Origin: Angiostrongylus vasorum | Taxonomy: Eukaryota > Nematoda > Chromadorea > Rhabditida > Metastrongylidae | Direction of reading: 5' to 3' | DNA: 64,000 nucleotides | Assembly (NCBI GenBank): GCA_018806985.1 | Contig: JADANN010000398.1 | Span: 2,003,501-2,067,500, forward strand | Shown here: positions 1-9,458 of the stretch, in pieces | How the letters are laid out: each line of letters begins with the position of its first letter | How positions within the stretch are numbered: position 1 is the first letter of the stretch | Notes under the pieces: model-generated | The model's database searches: none | Told to the model about the DNA's origin: nothing | Seen by the model: only the letters and a program-made list of their open reading frames with translations | Program-made: the position numbers and the translations under genes

Positions 1-160
1 GAAGGACCAGATTGTTCTAGACAAGTCCTATATCAATTTCCCTAAGCCCGGAGGGATTAGAAGCTTAGTGGCCCAGGGCGGCTTCGAACCAGCGCCTTGA
101 TAAGCTGAGCCGCCCACATATTGGATGGAATCACGACCACTGCGCTTCCCATTACCTCCT
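1..160 (-). repeat. tRNA-headed SINE fragment
   Basis: Read on the minus strand, this starts with a Pol III promoter-like head: an A-box-like AGCGCAGTGG near 150 and a B-box-like GGTTCGAAGCC near 95. It continues into the core module shared by other SINEs in this window (CCCTCCGGG, then GGACTTGTCTAG). The window edge cuts the element. It is a relic, not a functional tRNA, because no cloverleaf can be drawn. Confidence 0.6.
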
Positions 161-239
161 ATAAGAAGTGGTGAAAATAAGACACACTGTTGTTCTCTTT
201 TTTACAGCAGTCGCGAGGATGTTATTCAGCACACCTTTA

Positions 240-598
240 CTTCCTTACAAATATAACACATACAACACAACGGTAGCCGACGTTTCGGCAGTATCGCCTT
301 GTTCAGAGCCTGGAAGGGTACACTAATATGTAGTTTACTCGGTCAAACGTTTCAAAAACGCAAACATAAAGATGAAAGTCTGTACAATAATTGCACGATC
401 ACCGGCTTCTCGAAAAACCCACCGTTTTTATCTGTTTTCCACCAAGGAAGAACAACCGCTTAGAGTCGCATATGGTTGATTACTGCACCACCCCACATCA
501 AAAATCAGTTCTGAGATACGGGGCTAGATCACGCGTTATCTCAGGGCATTCTTCCCTGCTATTCATTCTCGGATTTTTGGAATTTATCCAAAAAGCCT
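240..598 (-). mobile_element. Penelope-like element 3' end, inverted copy
   Basis: This is a reverse-oriented copy of the 3' region of a Penelope-like element (PLE). It closely matches the reverse complement of 760-1056: stretches such as GGTGGGTTTTTCGAGAAGCC and the block with the CATATGCGACTCTAAGCGG core occur in both arms. The outer end (near 285-320) carries the GAACAAGGCGATACTGCCGA / AACGTCGG type terminus seen at other PLE ends here. The two arms form a head-to-head pair around a short endonuclease fragment. Confidence 0.7.
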
Positions 599-609
599 CG
601 AAAAATCCG

Positions 610-1080
610 GAAAAAAGAACACCTAGATGGAAAACGGAAATCAAAACAAGGCACGCCACTTAGCACGCATAGAATACAAAAACATAGCGGAGAGGATTTT
701 GTTGTAAAAGTCGCTATCATGGCACAGGAGACTAAAAACACCAACGCGCAAATTTCTTCAGGCTTTTTGGATAAATTCCAAAAATCCGAGAATGAATAAC
801 AGGGAAGAATGCCCTGAGATAACGCGTGATCTAGCCCCGTATCTCAGAACTGATTTTTGATGTGGGGTGGTGCAGTAATCAACCATATGCGACTCTAAGC
901 GGCTGTTTTTCCTTAGTGGAAAATGTGAAAACGGTGGGTTTTTCGAGAAGCCAGTGGTCGTGTAAATATCTTCCAGATTTTCATCTTTCTGTTTGCGTTG
1001 TTTAAGCGTCTGATCTAGTAAATTACATATTAGTGTACCCTTCCAGGCTCTGAAGAGCCGTTTTTCGGATAGCAGACTTT
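610..1080 (+). mobile_element. Penelope-like element, GIY-YIG endonuclease tail and 3' end
   Basis: From about 615 the plus strand encodes the end of a GIY-YIG endonuclease domain, in broken frames. It matches the intact frame at 33464-33612: motifs [15 protein letters not shown] and RIQ at 33.5 kb correspond to decayed EHLDGK-like and TRHAT segments here. The 3' untranslated region follows and ends near 1056 at CTTCCAGGCTCTGAAGAG. PLEs carry this endonuclease at the C-terminus after the reverse transcriptase, so this is a 5'-truncated insertion. No intact coding capacity remains. Confidence 0.7.
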
Positions 1081-1239
1081 GCTTAGGCCAAATATACATG
1101 TCATAATTTTCCTCAAAAGTGGTGTTTGCTGGTAACGAATGGAAGTTTTACTCAAAAGAATTCAATTCTAATTAGGTATTGCGACCTTTATTTAAGGATT
1201 ATTAGCTGTGTGTAGAATATGCAAATTGTACCTATGTAT

Positions 1240-1650
1240 ACATATTCTCTTGCCAATGGTTTACCGCCTCGTCGTGGCTGGGAGGTGTTTTTGGATGTCG
1301 GACTGCGATGTACAGCGGGGGATTCATCTCCTAGCAACGCCCCCCAAGTTGAGAAAGAGTACCGTGTTTCCATCAGGAAGACTGGCTAAGAGTAAACCAA
1401 TACCTGGATCGGCCACCGTCCTGGTATCAAACGAGTCGCATGCTGGCAAATCTCCCTCCGATCTACAAGGGCTGCGACTGCGTGTGGTGGTGACGAGCTG
1501 AGGCAAACTTTGCCCAGGCTTACGTGGGGATTCTAAGGAACCACAATGGCTTAACCAGCAAATCCCCCAAAAAATGGAGGTTGTGCTGAGGTCCGCACAA
1601 CTGGTGAGGGCACGCCATCCAAGTATCCAAGAAGTAAGTATCCATATTTC
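1240..1650 (+). repeat. 390-bp interspersed repeat, copy 1
   Basis: This is one of at least five copies of a repeat about 390 bp long. It starts at TTTACCGCCTCGTCGTGGCT and ends at CCATCCAAGTATCCAAG. Marker strings shared by the copies are TGTCGGACTGCGATGTACAG, AGTAAACCAATACC, CCACCGTCCTGGTATCAAA and GGCTTAACCAGCAAA. Other copies lie at 3065, 19007, 23480 and 34975, with a fragment at 17395. It encodes no recognisable protein, and open frames in it are chance. The class is unknown; the size fits a SINE or a non-autonomous DNA element. Confidence 0.75.
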
Positions 1651-1817
1651 CCACTTTGTGAACTCATAATTTCGCGTGAAGTTTTTTTGTTCTTACGAAC
1701 TCTCCTTGTTTATGTTCACAGTTACTCTTGTTTTCGATGGCTGGAGCATGTTCCAGCAACAACCCTGTTAACACCATGAACATTGTATTTTTTATAGAAT
1801 ATTACCCAGTGACTATA

Positions 1818-2104
1818 GAATGAAAAAGGATAAAGCTCTCAGCTTTGACCAATCTCCGAATGATGGGCCATGCATTCGACTTCACCAAGCATCGTTTGTA
1901 GGTGACTGAATGCATAAATGGCCTCTACAACGACTCGCGGTGACCTACCGATGTATAGAGCCAGTGTTGCTATCCTCCCAGACAAGTCTGTTACCAATTT
2001 GCCGACCCCGGAGGGATGGAAGGCTTGGTGGGCCATGGGCGTGGGGATTGATTCCACGTGTATGTTGCAGGGCGCCTCCGACCACTTCGCCACACGCGCC
2101 CCCT
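1818..2104 (-). mobile_element. SINE-A copy with a perfect 13-bp target-site duplication
   Basis: On the minus strand this copy runs from a tRNA-like head (GTGGCGAAGTGGTCGGAGG, then a B-box-like segment) through the core CTCCGGGGTCGGCAAATTGG to a tail ending in GAGCTTTATCCTTTTTC. It is flanked by the perfect direct repeat CCCAGTGACTATA at 1805-1817 and 2105-2117. That repeat marks retroposition and fixes the element ends. The polymerase is presumably a LINE partner supplied in trans. Confidence 0.85.
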
Positions 2105-2409
2105 CCCAGTGACTATAATACGTTCGTAATGAGAGATAAATGGATAAACAAAACGCTAATCTGCTAAGAAGCATTCACCGTATTCGTTTTCCATCTAGGA
2201 CCGTCCGAAAATTGTTTACCCAGGATTATAAATGAAACGATCTCGGACTAGGAAACTAGTCGAAGCTCCGGCGTTTGCGTACGCATGATAGTCAGACATC
2301 CCTCCTTTCAATTTACTTTTAGATTTATGTGTGCTCCTTAATAAAGCGTGCTTACTGACTTTTTATACAGACCACAGAAGTTCGCTGAATAAGGCTGCAC
2401 AACAGTACA

Positions 2410-2665
2410 CCCAGTGTTAACGTTTTATTTACTGCCTATTACAATTTCCATGGTAGGGTACCGCGCGTGGAACAACCACAAGTTGCTGAGATATTTGCAA
2501 AACTCTGGACAGCAGGTGTCTGCGATGGGGAACGAATGCACCATTGTCCTTTCGGGGAGTAACGCGTTCACCACCACACCATTGGAGTCCTTCGTTTCGC
2601 CTGTCTCTCAGCTAGTTCTAGCGTTCGTTTTGTCCGGAGTTTTGCAAATATCTCAGCATCTTATG
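2410..2665 (-). mobile_element. SINE-B copy with an opposed fragment
   Basis: The minus strand at 2410-2615 carries SINE-B. It has an AGCTGAGAGACAGGCGAAAC start, a head with GTGGTGGTGAACGCGTTA, a B-box-like GCATTCGTTCCCC, and the tail AGGCAGTAAATAAAACG. A short plus-strand fragment of the same family (GTCCGGAGTTTTGCAAATAT) lies at 2637-2660. The two may be separate insertions or a rearrangement. Other copies lie at 23890, 29735, 30040, 50120, 50328 and 54587. Confidence 0.7.
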
Positions 2666-3064
2666 GTTGTTTCACACGCAGTACGTCCAGTCTCTGAGGA
2701 AGAGGCGGCCGACACACTAACAAAAAAAAACCAGAGACAGATGTTAACAATCTCGTGTAGGATGTACAAGTACAATTCGCAAGATACTGTACTATACTGC
2801 ACTGTACATTACATTGTACTTTGCATAGGGTACAGCTCCATCGTGCACTGTTCGAAAGAGCCTTCCTCGGCGCTGAATTGTTCTGCAAGCGCAGCGGCTC
2901 GGCGGCGCGTGCGGTCTTTCTAAGCGCGAGAGTTCAGCATTCGATTTACGGCGTCGTCTGCCTACTTCATTGCTGTTTCACACATTCGTATTAATGGAAT
3001 TTAACATGTGTATTATATTTGTTCATTATTTTGCCTACTCACTATCATTTATTTATTATCCTCC
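2666..3064. other. Unannotated spacer with a short GC-rich patch
   Basis: No gene was recognised. At 2760-2830 there are scattered TGTAC/GTACA repeats, and at 2865-2960 a short GC-richer patch (GCGGCTCGGCGGCGCG). Nothing supports a promoter or exon here. Confidence 0.3.
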
Positions 3065-3440
3065 CAACGCTTTACCGCCTCATCGTGGCTGTGAGGTGTT
3101 CCTGGGTGTCGGACTGCGATGCACAGCGTGGGGATTCGTCCATCCAGCAGGGTCTCCCAAGCTGAGAAGGAGTCCGGAGTTTCCACTACGAAGCCTATCT
3201 AGGAGTAAACCAATACCTAGTTTCACCACCGTCCTGGTATCAAATTCGCATGGTGGCAAATCTCCTTTTGATCCACAAGGGGCTGCCTGTGGTGGCGAAG
3301 ACCTGGGACAGACTTTGGCCAGGCTGACCTTAGGATTCCAGGGAACCACAGTGGCTTAACCAGCAAATCTCCGATAAACGGAGATTAAGCTGGGGAGCCC
3401 GCACAACCCGTGAGGACCGGCCGTTTAAGTATCAAGTATA
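3065..3440 (+). repeat. 390-bp interspersed repeat, copy 2
   Basis: Same family as 1240-1650, from TTTACCGCCTCATCGTGGCT to CCGGCCGTTTAAGTATCAAG. It is about 430 bp upstream of the cyk-4 start codon, so the proximal cyk-4 promoter is probably confined to 3440-3869. Confidence 0.75.
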
Positions 3441-3854
3441 TTTATTTATTTATTTACTATATTACATTTGTATTTGCATAAAGTTCATCAGTTGCGCTTA
3501 AGTTTCCTCCGTATTTAGGTGGATGGACTAGGACAGTCCAACCATAGATGCCGTAGAAGGCACTCTGACTGTAAATGTTAAAATACTAATTTTTTTAAAA
3601 GTGGTGCGGTGTCTGTTCTGTGGTTCACTTTAGAGAAATCAGGATGTGTTGTTACTATTCGTTGAAAGCGAGCATGGTCTGTGGAGCTAATCTGTTTCAT
3701 ATACATAAGATGTTATCTCTGTAGTTTTGTCCTTCTAACTCGCTGCCAAGCCCGGCTGTCCATAGATCATTTTGTTCTGATAGCTTCTGCCTCGTTTCTT
3801 AGAAGGATTTGTCATTTATACCGAAAACCTCTTTATTGTCTAGAGTTACCATTT

Positions 3855-3869
3855 GGTCATTTTAGGACA
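3855..3869 (+). promoter_or_regulatory. Likely trans-splice (SL) acceptor of cyk-4
   Basis: GGTCATTTTAG at 3855-3865 lies four bases before the ATG at 3870. It has no matching upstream donor with a coding exon. In nematodes an AG this close to a start codon usually receives a spliced leader. This is inferred; a 5' RACE product starting with SL1 at 3866 would confirm it. Confidence 0.55.
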
Positions 3870-4373
3870 ATGGTGCCCAATATGGCGGATTCAGTCTCTC
3901 ACTCGAGTGAAGATTCTCGTAAGGTTATGCAATTATATGCAGCTTTAAATGCCGAGAAACAAGGATATATATCGGTTTCTTTGAATGAAATGCTCAATCT
4001 ACTGGAACAAATCGAAAGACTCCGCGTGGCATGGAAGGCGGCGGAGGAGAAAGCTGTGTATTATGAGCAAAGCCACGCGAAAGTTGGCGCGGAGCTGGAG
4101 TTAGTTTCCTTGACCTTCAGACATGCGTACTTCATGGCATTGTTTAGCTCTTAATACCGTCTTGTATCTTTGAGAAGCTATTCGCTTTTGTTTTACTTGG
4201 TGAAAGCTGAGAAAATCCTTTGCAGGTCTGTGTCAGCACAGCTACGTCGTTGCAATGCTGAACTAAAAGACGCCAGAGCTCAGGTTGTGTCCCAGCTTGA
4301 TGAAGTCGTTGCTCTGCGAGCTGATAATGAAGAACTCCTTCAACGTTTCCAGATCGTGAAAGAAGTTCTTAAG
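3870..4373 (+). CDS. cyk-4: cyk-4 exons 1-2: N-terminal coiled coil
   Basis: These exons encode a leucine/glutamate-rich heptad region (LNEMLNLLEQIERL, then AELKDARAQVVSQLDEVVAL and RFQIVKEVLK). This is the dimerising and kinesin-binding part of CYK-4. The exon 1/2 junction is not settled. One model uses donor GTTTCC after 4103 with acceptor 4211 (phase 0). The other uses donor GTACTT after 4126 with the stronger acceptor TTTGCAG ending at 4225 (phase 2). Both keep frame and differ by a few residues. Exon 2 ends at 4373 before GTAATT. Confidence 0.85.
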
Positions 4374-7300
4374 GTAATTTCGCAAAGTTTCTGTGATGAA
4401 GTGTTAATATTCTTATGGAGTCTGGGTACATCTTTGCTTCCAAGGAGGGCGTTTGCACCATTGAGGTGTCTTATCATATTTTGTAAAAACCGTATTTTTT
4501 ATGGATTTTTTAGTCGGATATTGAACAACTTCCACAAGAAAGTCGTAACCAACTCGCATTTTTGCGTAATCCAGATCTGGGAAGATCGAATTCAAAGCGT
4601 GTTGCAAGACGGCTATATATGGAGGTGTGCACGATTTTAGCTTTCTGTTGCCGTGGTTTTAGCGAGAAATTAGGGATTATGCTTTGTTTAGGAAGAGGAA
4701 ACCGAAGAAGGAATGGAGCACGACTTTAGTGAGAATACTTTGGATACAATGGACGATGACGTTGGACATGGGAGGTGAGAAACACCTAAGAAAGTTCGCA
4801 TTACAGTTATATGGATGAAATAGAAGATAAGCTTAGGCGGCTGGACAAACTGTATTGGGATGGCCCTTTTTCCTCTCTACGACCCAGAAAGTGTTGTTTT
4901 TTTGGTACACTTACAGAGTCCATTAGGAACATCGAAACTCACATGGTTGGATTAAATATGTTTACAAGCTAACAGTGGAATATTTATTTATGTTTTTAAG
5001 AACTGATCTTGCTGAGTTGATGCGAGGTGTGCAGCTTATACCAGCCTCGCATCAGGTCAAAAAGATCAGTTCATGAGAACATGTAAATAAATATATCAAC
5101 TATTTATGCCGAGGTTTCTAGAAAGTCGCTGTTTTGAGTCATTAAAAGTGGAATAGATAGGAAGAGCGTTTGACGATGATCAGCCGTTTTGTTCTCGTTG
5201 ACGGCAAGAGATACCTTTGCAAGTTTTGAGTTAATATTTGAGTTTGAAGTAACTAATGACTGTGTTCTCAGGCTATCTCGAAACCACTCCGTTGGTTTGC
5301 GGGGAAGACGCTCAGTTTCTGCGCATGCATATCCGTCAAATGCGGCTAAAAGAAAGAGCAATCACGTTTGTGACATTGTCAACGCTGAGGCGCCGAGCAA
5401 CGAAAACGAAGAGACTGTGAATGTTTAGTGTTATTGCTGCAATTATGAATCATGCAGTTGTGAATAGTATATTCCTTGTATCTTGAGTCTTCGTTGTGTT
5501 TAACACTGCAGTCATGCGTCATGCTTTTTAGCGTGACTCTCCTTTACCCGCTAAACGGTTACGAGATTTAAATGAAGAGATCGTAGCGACGACCACAATA
5601 ACGATTGATCCCAACATGAAGAAGCCATCTCAGGCTCAGGTGACGATCAGAAGAAGCATGAATAGAAGCATGTCGGCAAATGACTTGTTAGGAAGTCAAG
5701 TTCGTATTTTGTTCCCTTGCATGGCAGTTGTTTTCCTGTCTTGCTTATCTGATCACTTTCGTTGCAGTCCAGAACCTCTGCAAGTGCTCCACGAACTCCA
5801 TTTGTACCAAGAACTACAAGCACACTGGAACTGTAAGCTTTCTTTTTAGCATCTTTATGGGTTCTTCACCTAGGTACATTATTGGGGTGTATTTTTCACT
5901 AGCCTCTCTTTAAAACTCTAAATTTTATTTAGAAATTAACGCTTTCCAGATCAGCTGATTTTTCTACATTGACGCAAAGATTGGGGTAGGCTTGTCATTG
6001 AAAGAGAAAATTTCTGGGTGGTGGAATTTTCAAATGCTAAAGTTTAGTTACTCTGTGACATGGATGGCCATCCTCACAGGGAGTGCGGCCTCGCTGCGAA
6101 CTTTGTGACCGTTGACATGGTTTAGATGTGATCTGTTCAACAAAAATCCTTGTTGGAATCCGAAGTACTATCGAAGCGGTTGTTCCTCTCCAAAACCTTT
6201 TGTATCGGGCTTAGGGTAATTTTCGTGAACGGCTTGCAGAGTACACTGTGCAAACATATCGGATCCTTCTGCTCACCCGTCTTAGGCATGATGACCGTGT
6301 GCAACGTCCTCCACTAGTCTGGGTTTCTCTTTTTTGAAGGTAAGATTTCATGGTTCTCATGTGAGTTGCGAGAATCACACCTGCCTTCTTTCTGTGGCTT
6401 CTTGCTCGTGGAATTTCGGCTGTAATGTTATCAGATCTTGCAGCTGTGCCTCTCTTTATGCTTTCTAACGTGACTCGAACTTCAAGAAGAATAAATCCTT
6501 GGTGATTTTTTTCGGCGTGGATCTTCAGGGCTGGGATAGTGGAACGGAAACGATCGGTTAATATAGAACTTTTACTTCATCGAATCCATGTCATGCCAGG
6601 ATTCGATAGTGCTTCCGTGTCCATAAATCAGGGCTGATATCGGGACATTACATCCACACACATCTCGACGACATTTTTTCTAGACTCGTTCGTTTTTGAT
6701 CTGCTCCCATTGTTTTTTTTTCTGCTTGTACCGATGTAATTCCCCTGCAAAAGGCTTGATACCTGGCATTTATTATCAGCCGTGTTAGGTGTGCTGCTGT
6801 ACGACTAAGCCTCTGCCTACTCTTTTGGAATAATTCCCTAATAGTATTGAAGTAGTGGTAACGGTCTGAACTTCTTATTTGAGGAACTGAGGTGAGTTCG
6901 GGAGATGTATTAAGTCCTTCGACATCAGCTTGTAGTCTTTGATCGGATCTTCCATAACCTGAGAGTTTTTATGACGAGAGGCTTTCATTAAGGATATTCT
7001 GCTCTGCACGACTTGTTTTGTTCTTCTTGACCGATGATAAGAGTCCTCCAAATTATGGCTGAATCGAGCCTTCGTATGGAAAGCGATTAACTACTACCAA
7101 TGAGGTGTCAAGAAGGCACTATCTGTTTGTGAGAATATGGTCGGTTTCCCCCCAAGTCGTCCGTTAGGAGGCTCAGAAGTCTATCGGCGACTTTTTTCTC
7201 TTCTTGGAATATTATTTCTTCACGAATCATAAACGTTCCTCTCACTCAAGTGGTTTATGTCGGTCATTATACTTTCTGATTCTTGAAGTGCAACCCGATG

Positions 7301-9458
7301 GGATTGCCGTCTAAATAGACTGTTCTGGTGTAGGAGTTTCAGAGCAAGAAACAGTTTCCAAAGCGTGTCGTGAACGTGTCCATTTGCTCCGGTTGTAATG
7401 GCATCCTGTGCAACCGAGATTTGTCGTCTATCAGCGGTTGTTTCGCCACCCAACGTCGTGGACTGAAGATTGTATTGCAGAGTTATTGACCATATGGAAA
7501 CGCGACATCATCCCTTGCTGGAGCTTTGCTCATGCCGTCACTAGAGGAAGCCGGCGTTAACCCTCGATATTGGTTTACTTTTAGCTGATATTCTCGATGG
7601 AAACGTTGAATTACTGTGTAGAATTTTAAAATCGGTTGTTCCACTTCGATTTAGGCGCACACCGATGCGAACACCTGGCGGCGGATCATGGACCCGTGGA
7701 ATGTCAATATCAAGTCGTCGACATGACTTCCAGCCTTTGTCAACATACTTTAAGATCACCTCCTGTGATGTTTGTCACGGTGGAATCAATTTTGCTGCGA
7801 AGCCTGCGTATAAATGTCGAGACTGCCTTCAACTCGCTCATGTTTCTTGTTCTCCGTAAGTGGCGAGGCTGTAAACATATTTTAGATGGTACTGTATCGC
7901 TTGTAGTCGTTTAAAATCGTAGTGCTTGTAGGCGACTAATTTTGCCTTGTGTTCCGAGAACACTCGTGTTTACCCGAACACCAAATAGGCGAGGTCAGCC
8001 ACTCTATCATCTACAGGTCTGTTTTTATTTTGCATGCTGCGCTTTTTTGATTTAAATGTTACGAGTGAGTCGACATAAGTCGACATGAACCACTGCTCTT
8101 CCATTTATGTTCTAATATAACGTTTGAGGAGTTCTGTCCCCCTCTACCGCCAATGATTGCATACCCAGTAATCTACTGTATCGTTGACCTGGAGAATCGA
8201 GGTTTGAGTCGAGAAGGTATATATCGTGTTCCTGGACGAAAAGATCATGTAAGTTCTGAAGTTTAATTGGATTTAAATAGAGCATAAAACATGTATAATA
8301 TGGGCTAGGTTATGTGAGCACTTTTTTTTTGAGTTGTTACTCAAAGACTTGCATGACACAGCCACAGTGATGCTGAGATGATTGCAAAACTCAGACTCCA
8401 GGCCAGATTTCAATCCACGATTACCTGTTCTCGTTCTAGGTACAGAGTGTCTTGAATGAACTCCGCACATCTCGTGGTATTCCCAAACTCAATATTCAGG
8501 AAGCAGACGTTATTGTTGATGTGGTTAAGTCATTTTTAAGAGAATTGCGGGACCCATTGGTGCCGAAATCGTCTCGTGAGGAGTTCATTCGAGCTGCTCA
8601 AACAAATAACATTATGTCTCTGAACGTCGCCATCTGTGATCTTCCCCAGCCTAACAGAGACACGTTGGCATACTTAATGCTCCATTTGCAGAAGGTGGAA
8701 GCTTTAAAGGAAATGAACAAAATGACTTTCGAAAACATTGCTCGTTGCATGGCGATTCCCATTATGGGTCAAGGTTCATATCCACGTGGTGACATCCGCG
8801 TTGCATCTGATGACGCTCGCGAGAAAGAGCGATCCGTCCTTCAAATGCTCAAGATGTCCTCGGTGGGTCTATACGTTTTTTGTTTTTGTTCCCCCTTTAC
8901 TGTTGATCCCGCTTAGCGTCCATCGCTCATCAGCAATATTCGCACTTTGTTAAGAGCAGAGCTGCTAGGCGGGTTATTCAGTTTACTGGCACGATGACAC
9001 ATTTCATAAGCGGTCCCTCATTTATACTGTTTTTAGTGAGAAAGTAATCATGTATAGCTTGCTAGGACCTGCTATAGTGTAGGTTTACCGTTAGTTCAGC
9101 CTATTCGTGAAGATGTTGTGCTCGTTTCCATCTTCTTTTATTAATTGAAAAAGCCCCCACTGTACAACGAATTTTAATCCCCATTAGCACTTCGTCCTTT
9201 TTACTTGTTTTTATTCCTGTCAAATCAGGTTATTCCGCATTGTTTCTATAGGAATACTGGCTTCAATTCCTGGAGTACGAAGAGTGTCGTAAGGAGAATG
9301 TTGGTGGTTGTGGCACTCCTGCCGCTCCTAGTGCTCCGTACGAGCCGTCCAGTGCCAACAGGAGTATGCTAGGCCCGGTTACAGTATCACCTGCTGCCCA
9401 AAATCTCTTAAAACCTATAGCGAGGCGAGCGGAGAAGTTTTTTGACAGTCCTCCATAA
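3870..9458 (+). CDS. cyk-4: CYK-4 / MgcRacGAP, centralspindlin RhoGAP (12 exons)
   Basis: CYK-4 pairs with the kinesin-6 ZEN-4 as centralspindlin. It bundles midzone microtubules and controls RhoA/Rac at the cleavage furrow. I read these exons: 3870-4103 (end uncertain), 4212 or 4226-4373, 4514-4624, 4692-4774, 5272-5416, 5532-5699, 5768-5832, 7655-7855, 7932-8016, 8129-8248, 8440-8862 and 9252-9458. From exon 3 on, all junctions are GT-AG and keep frame. The protein is about 665 residues, close to the metazoan family length (about 630-680). Domain order is N-terminal coiled coil (about 20-130), basic/acidic linker, C1 finger (about 345-395), RhoGAP (about 418-600) and a Ser/Pro-containing tail. 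The order and the tail motif LGPVTVSP match animal MgcRacGAP. Two ATGs are usable, 3870 and 3882; the first lies just after the probable SL acceptor. The gene is complete with no broken exon. Confidence 0.95.
4514..5832 (+). CDS. cyk-4: cyk-4 exons 3-7: linker between coiled coil and C1
   Basis: Five short exons (4514-4624, 4692-4774, 5272-5416, 5532-5699, 5768-5832) join in frame. They encode an acidic stretch (EEETEEGMEHDF), an Arg/Ser-rich stretch (LRGRRSVSAHAYP), the conserved-looking segment EEIVATTTITIDP (compare ESIVAKTTVTVP in vertebrate RACGAP1) and a Ser/Thr/Pro-rich segment. This region is normally phosphorylated in mitosis. Aurora/Polo-type sites are plausible (RRSMNRSMS) but are inferred. 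Confidence 0.85.
4976..5098. repeat. Foldback element in cyk-4 intron 4
   Basis: This is an imperfect inverted repeat with arms of about 50 bp. ATTTATTTATG, AACTGATCTT and TGATGCGAGG on the left pair with CCTCGCATCA, AAGATCAGTT and ACATGTAAATAAAT on the right. The loop is only about 15 bp (TGTGCAGCTTATACC). Size and AT-rich ends suggest a miniature inverted-repeat element. Confidence 0.65.
6080..7560 (-). mobile_element. Decayed RTE-type LINE in antisense inside cyk-4 intron 7
   Basis: The minus strand holds broken frames in the right order for an RTE LINE. Near 7070 there is a DHRLLRAR-like end of an apurinic endonuclease. Around 6750-6800 there is RLSRTAAHLTRLIINARYQA, and near 6450 SDNITAEI. 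At 6130-6270 the RT stretch DPICLHSVLCKPFTKITLSP corresponds to RPICLLSVLYKLFTKIIL in RTE reverse transcriptases. Stops and frameshifts are frequent, so it is a dead copy. It accounts for most of the 1.8-kb intron. Confidence 0.7.
7655..8016 (+). CDS. cyk-4: cyk-4 exons 8-9: C1 zinc finger
   Basis: Exons 7655-7855 and 7932-8016 encode a complete C1 finger. It reads H, 13 residues, CDVC, 13 residues, CRDC, 4 residues, H, 2 residues, C, 7 residues, C. All zinc ligands are present (HDFQPL ... CDVCHGG ... CRDCLQLAHVSC ... LPCVPRT). The first spacing is one residue longer than in vertebrate RACGAP1. C1 domains of this family anchor the protein to the plasma membrane during cytokinesis. Confidence 0.93.
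8129..9458 (+). CDS. cyk-4: cyk-4 exons 10-12: RhoGAP domain and C-terminal tail
   Basis: Exon 10 (8129-8248) starts the RhoGAP domain (CPPLPPMIAYPVIYC) and carries the catalytic arginine finger in GIYRVPGRK. Exon 11 (8440-8862) holds KSFLRELRDPL, LPQPNRDTLAYLMLHLQKV and FENIARCMAIPIMGQG. The last corresponds to the LAKVFGPTIVG block but is divergent, with AIP replacing GPT. Exon 12 (9252-9458) encodes EYWLQFLEYEE, the LGPVTVSP motif and an end in FFDSPP. Catalytic Arg, Lys and Asn positions are all present, so GAP activity is expected. Confidence 0.94.
8300..8438 (-). repeat. SINE-B remnant abutting the exon 11 acceptor of cyk-4
   Basis: ATGCTGAGATGATTGCAAAA and CAATCCACGATTACC match the reversed SINE-B core seen at 2490-2560 and 29820-29870. 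The remnant runs almost to the TCGTTCTAG acceptor at 8431-8439. It may supply part of the polypyrimidine/acceptor context of the RhoGAP exon. Confidence 0.5.

Noticed and set aside
1324..1506. Overlapping frames within the 390-bp repeats as conserved proteins
   Set aside because: They recur only because the DNA repeat recurs. Frames are broken differently in each copy.
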